Of a stretch of DNA of 61,698 bases, positions 51,367 through 60,400 are shown one piece after another. Location: positions 1 to 61,698 of the forward strand of contig JBNLGG010000021.1 of the NCBI GenBank assembly GCA_050305935.1. The letters are read 5' to 3'. Made by a program: the position numbers and the translations under genes. The stretch is from CAJXNP01 sp050305935. GTDB lineage: Bacteria; Bacteroidota; Bacteroidia; Cytophagales; Cyclobacteriaceae. The notes below the pieces were generated by a model. That model was given only the letters and a program-made list of their open reading frames with translations, was not told the origin of the DNA and searched no databases. The stretch's first letter is position 1. Each line of letters starts with the position of its first letter.

Positions 51367-52153
51367 ATCTTTCCCTCAATTTAACAATCTCCTCTTTTAA
51401 TTCTGTCACTACATTTACAAGATCCTTGATATCCATTGACCCGTTTGGAGATTTTTCCGGAAACGATAGACTTATGTAAGCTTTAGCTTCCCAAATTTCA
51501 AGAACATCACCAGCGGGAATTTCATAGGGGGTATATTGATCATTGTCTGAAACCATGTATAGCTTGCCATTTTCTTCGACATAATTAAATACCCTTTTGT
51601 ACACCACCCCCTCCTTTTCAGAAACAATCACATAGGTCTTTCCATTTACTATCTCGTGAATACTCTCAAGGTATTTCCCGATCACGATGGTTCCCGGCAC
51701 CAAGGGAAGCATCGAGTCACCACTTAACTCAAATGCCCGATAGGTAGCATTTGAAGGCAGCACCGGTAGTCGAAATTTTGGCAATTCTTCAATATATTCC
51801 GGATCGGCAAAACCATTTAGATAACCTGCCGAAGCCTTTTGGGGCACCAGATCGATATTTTCTCTATCCTTGGTATCCACTGTAATAGCCAAAATTTTCG
51901 TCTGCTTTTCAGTCTTATCTGTTGGGATAGCTTCTAACGGAGAATTTTTTGTAAGGTCTTCGCTTATTAATTTGTCAACCGAAATTCCAAATATGTCCGA
52001 AATACGAAGGAGATTATTCAACCGCGGATCTGCTCTCCCTTCCTCATAAGCTCCCAGCAATGATCGCTTTATTCCAATTTTTTGAGCCATTTGCTCCTGG
52101 GTAATCCCACTTCGCTTTCTAAGATATTTAAGGTTTTGACTTACAATACTCAT
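51365..52153 (-). CDS. XRE-S24 (LexA/CI-like) repressor
   Basis: A 262-residue regulator. Residues 5-60 form an XRE helix-turn-helix (YLRKRSGITQEQMAQKIGIKRSLLGAYEEG). From about 105 a peptidase S24 domain follows: the predicted Ala109-Gly110 cleavage site in QKASAGYLNG, the nucleophile Ser147 in GDSMLP and Lys186 in VVYKRV. Spacings fit LexA-type self-cleavage. The C-terminal 35 residues are charged and coiled. It faces the dinB gene across about 460 bases containing a small gene and a dyad, so it likely represses itself and dinB until DNA damage triggers cleavage. Confidence 0.9.
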   Translation of the reverse strand: MSIVSQNLKYLRKRSGITQEQMAQKIGIKRSLLGAYEEGRADPRLNNLLRISDIFGISVDKLISEDLTKNSPLEAIPTDKTEKQTKILAITVDTKDRENIDLVPQKASAGYLNGFADPEYIEELPKFRLPVLPSNATYRAFELSGDSMLPLVPGTIVIGKYLESIHEIVNGKTYVIVSEKEGVVYKRVFNYVEENGKLYMVSDNDQYTPYEIPAGDVLEIWEAKAYISLSFPEKSPNGSMDIKDLVNVVTELKEEIVKLRER

Positions 52154-52154
52154 T

Positions 52155-52176
52155 GTATCAGTTTTTAAAATAGTAC
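52155..52176. promoter_or_regulatory. Imperfect dyad upstream of the XRE-S24 repressor
   Basis: Bases 52155-52176 (gtatcagtttttaaaatagtac) show seven of eleven symmetric pairs and end two bases before the repressor ATG. The half-site tagt is shared with the perfect dyad before dinB. It could be an autoregulatory operator; the match is weak. Confidence 0.32.
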
Positions 52177-52201
52177 AGGGTAAATTCTTATTACCAGCAA
52201 T

Positions 52202-52501
52202 TCAGTCTTTGAACAAAACAAAATTGTCCCTGAATTTAGAATTAGTTCTGCTTATTGAAAATAAATTACTTTGATAATAATTCTCATACTTACCAACTTT
52301 GTCCAAAAGCTCTCGGATCTCAATCACAACGTCTTTTAAGGTGCTTCCCGACTCCACAAGTGTGTATCCATACATTTTTTGTTGGGCAGTATTTGCTATA
52401 TAAAATTTTACCTGGCACTTCCCTGAGTGCAACTTTTTACTTTCAATGCGCAACTGGTAGTGCTCTCCATCTTCGCTGAATATTTCCTCCATTTTGACCA
52501 A
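52202..52501 (-). CDS. Small hypothetical protein next to the repressor
   Basis: A 99-residue protein (MVKMEEIFSEDGEHYQLRIES; Met4 at 52492 is an alternative start). It is mixed alpha/beta with no known motif, signal or membrane helix. It lies upstream of the XRE-S24 gene on the same strand with a 48-base gap, divergent from dinB. Its promoter could be shared with dinB in the AT-rich 52502-52617 region. It may be part of the DNA-damage module, but there is no direct evidence. Confidence 0.55.
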   Translation of the reverse strand: MVKMEEIFSEDGEHYQLRIESKKLHSGKCQVKFYIANTAQQKMYGYTLVESGSTLKDVVIEIRELLDKVGKYENYYQSNLFSISRTNSKFRDNFVLFKD

Positions 52502-52589
52502 TTATTTTTATGAACGAAATTAATATTGCTATTTTTTTTAGTATTTATTCTTATAAATTTAGTCTTTTATGTATTAAATTGAAATTAAA

Positions 52590-52604
52590 ACTAAATTATT
52601 TAGT
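52590..52604. promoter_or_regulatory. Perfect dyad before dinB, candidate repressor operator
   Basis: Bases 52590-52604 (actaaat-t-atttagt) are a perfect 7+1+7 inverted repeat, ending 13 bases before the dinB ATG in a strongly AT-rich stretch. Its size and position fit an operator for the XRE-S24 repressor. No other copy with both half-sites was found in the window. Confidence 0.5.
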
Positions 52605-52617
52605 AAATTATTTTTAG

Positions 52618-53817
52618 ATGATTACAAGCAATAGCGATAGGGCCATTCTTCATATGGATCTGGACGCCTTTTTTGTGTCAGTGGAAATCCGGCGTGACAG
52701 CCGATTGGCAGGTATTCCATTGATCATCGGCGGTAAAAACGGACGTGGTGTGGTAGCCGCCTGCAGCTATGAAGCACGTCAATTTGGCATTCATTCGGCT
52801 ATGCCAATGAAACAGGCCCTGCTGTTGTGCCCCGGCGCATTGGTGATTTCCGGAGATATGGAAGCATATACCCTATTATCTAGGGAGGTCACCGAGATCA
52901 TACAACAACATGCCCCATTGTTTGAAAAATCGTCCATAGATGAATTTTACCTGGACCTTTCGGGTATGGACAAATATTTTGGAACTTACAAATGGGCCTC
53001 TGAATTACGGCAAACGATCATGCATGAAGCACGTCTACCTATTTCCATGGGCTTGTCAATTAACAAGCTGGTTTCAAAGGTGGCAACGAATGAATCAAAG
53101 CCGAACGGGCAGCTACACATTCCCTACGGTCAAGAGATTGACTTTCTGGATCCCCTGCCGATAGAAAAGATTCCAATGATCGGTAAAAAAACAACTGCTT
53201 TATTAAATAATATGGGGATAACCAAAGTAAAAGCATTGCGAGAAACCCCTTTAAAGAAGCTTGAGGAATCATTTGGAAGACAAGGAAGCATATTATGGAA
53301 CAAAGCCCACGGTATCGATAACTCACCTGTTATTCCATATCACGAACAAAAGTCTATAAGCACTGAGACCACCTTTGGTTCTGACACTATTAACATATCG
53401 ATGATACAATCATTGTTGACGGCAATGGTTGAAAAACTCGCTTTCAAACTAAGAAAACAACAGAAACTCACTTCGTGCATCGCAATAAAAATCAGATATG
53501 CCAATTTTGATACAGTTAGCAGGCAGATGCATATCCCCTATACTTCATCTGATAAAAACCTGATCGCTTACTCTTTGGAGCTTTTCGACAAACTTTACTC
53601 CAAGCAAGCACACATACGACTTGTTGGTGTGAGAATCTGCAGGCTCGTGTATGGAAATTACCAAATCAACCTATTTGACGATACAGAGGAGGAAATCCGT
53701 TTATTTGAGGCTATGGACTATATTAAACATAAATACGGTCCCGCCTACCTAATGCGGGCGACTACACTAACAGCCGGAAGCAGGGTGAGATACGATTATA
53801 AAATGTTTTCCGGGTAA
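52618..53817 (+). CDS. dinB: DNA polymerase IV (DinB, Y-family)
   Basis: A 399-residue Y-family polymerase. The metal-binding aspartate segment LHMDLDAFFVSVE is at 11-23, with SSIDEFYLDLSG at about 106-117, and the helix-hairpin-helix region around 170-200 (KIPMIGKKTTALLNNMGIT). The sliding-clamp motif QINLF is at 349-353. It performs error-prone translesion synthesis. It is not part of a dinB-DnaE2/ImuB operon here; the divergent XRE-S24 repressor and the dyad are its likely control. Confidence 0.93.
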   Translation: MITSNSDRAILHMDLDAFFVSVEIRRDSRLAGIPLIIGGKNGRGVVAACSYEARQFGIHSAMPMKQALLLCPGALVISGDMEAYTLLSREVTEIIQQHAPLFEKSSIDEFYLDLSGMDKYFGTYKWASELRQTIMHEARLPISMGLSINKLVSKVATNESKPNGQLHIPYGQEIDFLDPLPIEKIPMIGKKTTALLNNMGITKVKALRETPLKKLEESFGRQGSILWNKAHGIDNSPVIPYHEQKSISTETTFGSDTINISMIQSLLTAMVEKLAFKLRKQQKLTSCIAIKIRYANFDTVSRQMHIPYTSSDKNLIAYSLELFDKLYSKQAHIRLVGVRICRLVYGNYQINLFDDTEEEIRLFEAMDYIKHKYGPAYLMRATTLTAGSRVRYDYKMFSG

Positions 53818-53847
53818 TAAAACCCACCAAATTGCGCAATATTTTTC

Positions 53848-53855
53848 TAGTTTTG
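53848..53855 (+). promoter_or_regulatory. -7 element of the PAP2 gene
   Basis: Bases 53848-53855 read tagttttg, a TAnnTTTG match placed directly before the ATG at 53863. A TTG 20 bases upstream is missing. The leader would be nearly absent, so the site is tentative. Confidence 0.35.
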
Positions 53856-53862
53856 CAGGCTC

Positions 53863-54486
53863 ATGAACTGGAAGAACAACTACTTCATTTATCTCCAAAT
53901 GATTTTTGTACTGGGCGGTATGCTCGTGATACTGGCATTCCCAAAGGGCGAATTAGAATTAATAATCAATGAAAAGGCGACTTCACCGATCCTTGACCCA
54001 TTTTTTAAATACCTCACTCACCTGGGGGATGGTTTAATTGTTTTACCATTATTAGCATTTCTACTATTTGTAAAATATAGATATACAGTCTTTCTGGCCG
54101 TCAGTTCGTTGTACCAGCTAATTCTGGTAAATGTTAACAAACGTTTATTATTTAGCGACATGCCAAGGCCAAAGGTTTTTCTGGAGGGTCATACATTACA
54201 TTTTGTAGATGGAGTCGATGTACACAGTTACAATTCTTTTCCCTCAGGGCACACGACCACAGCTTTTGCGGTTTTTCTTTTATTGTCCCTCCTTGTAAAG
54301 GAAAAAAAATGGTCGATCATATTCTTCGTTTTGAGTTTGGCAGTAGGTTTCTCGAGAATATATCTCATGCAACACTTTTTTGTTGATGTGTATGCAGGAT
54401 CAATTATCGGATGTTTATCTACGGTATTAGCATGGCATACTGTAATAAAAATTAATCATTCTAAACTCGAGGGTAAACTGGGATAG
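53863..54486 (+). CDS. PAP2-family phosphatase
   Basis: A 207-residue membrane phosphatase with five to six transmembrane helices. The three motifs are seen: KRLLFSDMPRP (KxxxxxxRP), PSGHTT, and SRIYLMQHFFVDVYAG (SRxxxxxHxxxD). The active site should face the periplasm. Substrates could be phosphatidic acid, undecaprenyl pyrophosphate or lipid A. It ends four bases before the stop of the giant adhesin on the opposite strand, so the two 3' ends are convergent. Confidence 0.9.
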   Translation: MNWKNNYFIYLQMIFVLGGMLVILAFPKGELELIINEKATSPILDPFFKYLTHLGDGLIVLPLLAFLLFVKYRYTVFLAVSSLYQLILVNVNKRLLFSDMPRPKVFLEGHTLHFVDGVDVHSYNSFPSGHTTTAFAVFLLLSLLVKEKKWSIIFFVLSLAVGFSRIYLMQHFFVDVYAGSIIGCLSTVLAWHTVIKINHSKLEGKLG

Positions 54487-54490
54487 CTTT

Positions 54491-57400
54491 TTATTTCAGA
54501 ACGATTACCTTTTTCATGACGTTGATTTCGTCTTGATTCGTCATCTGCAAAATGTACATTCCATTGGGTACTTTGATGGTAGAAATAGAATATTGATTTA
54601 ATCCCGCGTTAAACCTACCTCTTTCAATTACCACTCCTTTTTGATCAATCAATTTCCACTCGGTGTCGCTATTGATAGTATTTTCAAAACTGATATTTAA
54701 TGACTCCTTCACCGGGTTTGGATATAGCACTACGTTCTCACCCAAGCCTTCATCCTCAAGACCAGTGATCCTGCCAACAAGCGGCGGCAAGTCAATGATT
54801 TGAGACTGTAGCACACGTTTATCGGTGCTATTGCCAGATTTTTGAACGAAGACTACCGCTGCGAGCTGTGTGTTGTCATAAATCGTCATATCTCCCACAT
54901 CCCAGGTCATAGTGCCGCTGTAAGGGGTGCCTAGTACAGGATTTACAATTACAGTTCCACTTTCACTCGGCACCATGTCTTTTACAATATGTAGAAGGTC
55001 CGAGCTTGACCCAGATACATTACCTGCCGCCACCACCTTTTCGATGGGGACAATGTGTACCACGACCTCACCGATAGCTGTATCCAGGGGGGTAACCTCA
55101 TAGTTTATTTGCACGTCATAGTCATTTCCTGTTGCAGTGAAATCTGCGGTGATTTCGAATAGTGGATCATTCAATGACCTGTTGATCAGATCACTTATTT
55201 TAATCGCTCCACTGGGATAGGAAAATCTTCTCATGCCGTCCATGATCACAACGGGAACCGATGTCAGCTCATAGATAGCCCCCCTGGCGTCTGGTGGGAA
55301 TGGATTATCCCCATAAATCTGATCAGGTGTCGGGTAGTTCAAATGATACTGGAGTAATAAACCGTCATTCCCTGGAAATGGTGACTCCACTAAGAGATCG
55401 TACAACGTCAGATTAGAATTTATAGCATTGCTATTGTTCAGATTCGTGAAGTTTTCGATTAAGACATTTCTTGTCCTTTCTCCAATAAAGAAATCATCAA
55501 ACGCGAATCCATCAAGATCAGCGGGGATATCGGCAATACTACCAAAGGCAATTCTGAATCGAACCTGACTTAAATCCATGGCTCCGGTTCCAAACGTCCA
55601 AATATCCGCCAGATCATCCAAGTGACGTCGCGATATTCGGTAAGTAGTATCCTCACCGGACCAACCATGATTCCCCTGGTTAAAGCTTCCTCCCGGATTG
55701 CCAAGAATACCTTTTTCATTGTACCAATTTATTCCATACTCCTCATCGGAATTTCCAAGATCTTGCCAATTAGCGCCTCCGTCCAGGCTATACTGAATCA
55801 CCGCACCATCAAACCCATTTGAAGTATTACTCCAGGTTGCAAGAGACATCATCGGTCGTTTTAATGGCCTAAGATCAAAGGAAGGAGTATTTATGTAGGA
55901 ATTTTCATCAGGTCTATAAGGGCCTGAAAGGCTAGTTATCCAGGCATTACTCCCGGAATGCGCCCGGTCAATGAAATTCCCATTAGGGGTTCCTAATTGC
56001 CATGAGGGTGAAAAACTATTGCGCCCGTCGATTCCCCATCCACTTGCAGTTTCAAAATCCTGGAAGTAAGGATAACTTGCTATTGTTGGAACGATAGAAA
56101 CTGAATCAATAGAACTATCAAAACACCCTAAATCGGATTCAACAGTCAAATTTATATAATATGTACCATAATCTGCATAAATATGCTGGACAGTACCATA
56201 GACTGTTTTAGGTCCTGAAAATGTAGTACCATCACCTAAATCCCAACTCACCTGATCAATAGTACCTATTCCATTATCTGGGAAAATGGAATTTTCAGTA
56301 AAGCTAGTCTGATCACCTAATGCTATGTCACTGTATAAAAATCCCGCATCCGGCACACCCCCAATTGCAACTGACTTTGCCACAATCGTCTTTGGACATT
56401 TTGGTTGAGTTTGAACTGTCAGGGATACAGAATACATTTTTGATGTCGCAAATTTATGCAAAGGTGACTTTAAAGAACTCACTTCCGACTGATCACCAAA
56501 TTCCCACGCCCATTGTGTAATTGAATCATTTGGAAAAAAATTTTCCTCCATATAAGAAACATCATTGAATTGTATAGAGTCGGACACGCAAAAATTCCCT
56601 ATTGTAAAATCTACGATTGGCTTGGAATAAATACCGACATTGATGCTTTTCGAGGCTACTGTATTGTTTTCATCAGTGTACGTATATGTCAGAGCATAAA
56701 TCCCCGAGCTCAACGTTCCCGGATTGATCTTATAACTACCGTCGGTATCTATAAACACACCTGGACCCGTCCATACCCCACCAGGAGGTGTCGCACTCAA
56801 ATTTGTTATTGATGAATTTGTACATAATACACCTGGATCTTTAATAACTATATTTTCAACAGGAAAGACAACCGTCTGACGCACTCTGGTATTTTCACAT
56901 CCATTCATATCTGTGTATGTATATACCACATCATGAGTTCCTGCACCGGCAGTCGCTGGGTCGAATATGTTTGGAGGGAAAATACCGGGCCCACTGTATA
57001 CACCCGTGTTATCAGGGAAACCGGTCAACGTGATGGGTGGATCGTTTTCCTGATATGTATTATCCAATCCAAAAAACTCAACCAGAGGAAGATTATTCAC
57101 CACAATCAATGTTTGTTTAAAATCCGCGCTACACGGGCCGGAAGGATCATTGGTCGTCAGGCCTAACAATACTGTTGTCCCTGATTCAAGCGCATCTGGC
57201 ACATAATAGGTATTCAATTGGTTGACATTGCCAAACACTCCAATTCCGCCGGACCATGTACCACTTACCGCGCTACCAGACACTGCTCCACTAAGAAAAA
57301 CCGTGTCGCCTATACAAACCGGGGGGTACGTTCCGGGCGTTGAAATTGCCCTCGTATTTACCTGTAAATAAAGAGAATCCGACACCACAGGACATGGTCC

Positions 57401-60400
57401 TGAAGGGTCGTTTGTTGTTAGCTTGAGCCATGCAAAATTGTTTGACTTGTCTGTCGAACCAGGTGTGTAGGTGGCGTTTAAGTCACCTGAAAAGTTAAAC
57501 GTTCCATTTCCCGACGTTGTCCAGGTAGCCGATGTGGCCGTTGCTCCGATACTTCCACTTAGGCTGGCCGTAGAGGTTTCGCAAATAGTCTGGTCGGAAC
57601 CTGCATTTACCGTTGGCAAAGTGTTGATAAATATTGTTACGTTGTCATTAACCGGTCCACAAGGCCCTCCACCGTCGGGATCATTCGTCGTGATGGTCAA
57701 TATCACAGATCCGGCCGACTTTTCTGCCGCACTCGGAATATAGTATGAATTAATGCTATTGATATTCTCAAAAGTTCCGGCGCCTCCGCTCCAGGTAATT
57801 GATGCGGCTGATCCTCCAAATGATCCACCTAAAAAAGCCGTGTCAATTGCACAAATGGTAATATCACTACCTGCATTCACTAATGGTGCCTGATTAATCA
57901 CAATATTCAAAGAGTCTTTCACCGGACTACAGGGACCTGAATTTCCAGCTCCATCCGGATCATTGGTTGTCAGAAAAACCTTAACGGTACCATTGATTAT
58001 ATCATTTGGGCCAGGTGTATAAGTAGCATTCAAATCACCTGGGAAGCTGAATGAACCATCCCCCGTAGTGCTCCAAGTTGCCGAGAGCGCAGATCCGCTG
58101 ATCGAACCGTTTAAGATATGGGCCGAACCCTCACAAATGACTGCATTGCTTCCGGCTTCAACAATTGCGGCGCGGTTTATATCGATATCTAGATAATCCA
58201 CTGCATCCGGACATGTGCTGGCATCTGATCCAGTCAACTTGAGAGTTACCGTCCCAAACTCCGCGGGAGGAGCCTGATAAGTAGGTGTGAGCGTGTTGGC
58301 ATTTAACAGGCTTCCAGATCCTGACTCTATCGTCCAAAGTATATTGGACACACTTCCTCCGAAAAAGGCTCCCTGGACAGTTATTGAAGAAGTGCCTTGA
58401 CACACCGTTGTATCTGTGCTTGCATTAACAATATTGCCGGCGTTCACAGTAACAATGATATCTCCTGATGTTACATTGCAACCAAAGGCATCTTCTACAT
58501 ACACATTATACCGGTAAGAACCGGCGCTTAAAAATGTAATTGCAGGATTCGCAACTGTGGAGGAATAACCTGTCGCGGCATCAAAACCTGTCCAGAGATA
58601 AGTATATGACCCGGTACCTCCCATCGCTGTAGGTGTGCCACCTAAAACACCAACGTTACCTTCGCAAATGGCAAAATCAGACCCTTGATTAACTGTCACC
58701 TGATAGACATTCAAACGAGCCGAAAATGATGTCTGGGATGGAGTACACACGCCTCCGATAATTACCCTATATAAATAGTTATTCATTCCCACAATTGTGG
58801 TGCTGATTAACAAATTATTAGTATTTACACCGCTGTAAATTCCTCCATCAGCCAAATTCCCCCATCCGGATCCCGTGTTTAGTTGCCATTGATAGGTAAC
58901 TCCCGTAGTCGATCCAGCATCTACTGTAAATGAAACACCTGTTCCGGCGCAAACCGCACTATCCTCAGGTTGTAGTATTATTTCAGGAATTTCCCGGACC
59001 GTTAACAATACATCGCTACTCGTTACGGAAGGCGTACAATCGCCACTAACTTGCGCCCGATACCTGAAACCGTTGATACTGCTATTTGTCAGGATGGTCA
59101 GGGATGTAGTGGTGACACCCGAATATGTCGCATTGTTTGATAAATTATTCCAGGTACTACCATTGTACTCCTGCCATTGAATCACCGGATTGGTGGTCGG
59201 ACCTAGCTGGATAGAGTAAATAGCATTCTCCCCTTCGCACGTTATTGCGTCCACCGGGTTCATAGTTATTTCAGGTACTTCAGTTATCGTTAAAGACGCT
59301 GCCTGGCTTAGTACAGGGGGACTGCAATTACCCCCTACCCTCACACGATAGAGGTTTCCATTTAAGCTCGATGTGACACCGGTAATCGACAGTGTTGTCG
59401 TTGTCACTCCACTGTAGGTCACATCATTTGAAAGATCAAGGTAAGACGAGCCGTTATTTGTACTGACCTGCCATTGAATGACTGGGTTTGTTGTGACTCC
59501 TACATCAACCGTAAAACCCGTATTGTTTCCTTCACATATGATAACAGGAACCGGATCGTTAACAACTTCCGGAGTTTCGTTTACAGTCAGGGAAGCCGAT
59601 ACGCTGTTTACCAGACCACTGCATGGGGCAGCACTTGTCACGGTTACTCGATACAGATTTCCATTCATGGTACTGGAAATGCTCGCAATATTTAATGTAT
59701 TGGTTGTTACTCCACTGAATTGAGCATTATTTGTCAATGCAACAAAGCCACTTCCCGAATCCTCGTACCACTGGTAGCTGAGGTTTTGTCCGGTCGCACC
59801 GACAGAATAAAATACTGCTCCACCTTCACATTCAGTTACATCTGCAGGGTTAGTGACGACAGTAATATTTTCATTTACGCTTATGGTAACTGCATTGCTG
59901 TTAACTGGTGGCGAACAAGTACCGCTTACAACAGCCCGGTATTGATATCCATTATATCCAAGTGGTGCATTCGTTATTGTAAGATTGTCGGTTCCGCTAT
60001 TGGAGTAAATGGCATCGTCAACTATATTAGACCAATTCGCGCCTCCATTAATACTAACCTGCCATTGAGTGGTGGTTCCGGTTCCACTTTTTGTGATTGA
60101 TAAATTGATAACACCAATATCCTCACAAACACTGGCGGGAACAGAAGGCTGGGTAGTAATTCTTGGAATGCTATTTATAGTCAAGGTTGCAATTCCGGTA
60201 TAGACAGGAGAACCACAGCTACCTGTTATTTCCAGCCTGTATTGATATCCATTCCACGCAAGCGGAACATTATCTATACTCAACACAGAAGTTGTCTCAT
60301 TACTATATTCTGAATCTACACCACTATCGGCATTAAGCCAACCACCTCCATCATTGTATTGCCATTGAAAACTGACAGCCCCTGCAGCATTTCCCTGAAA

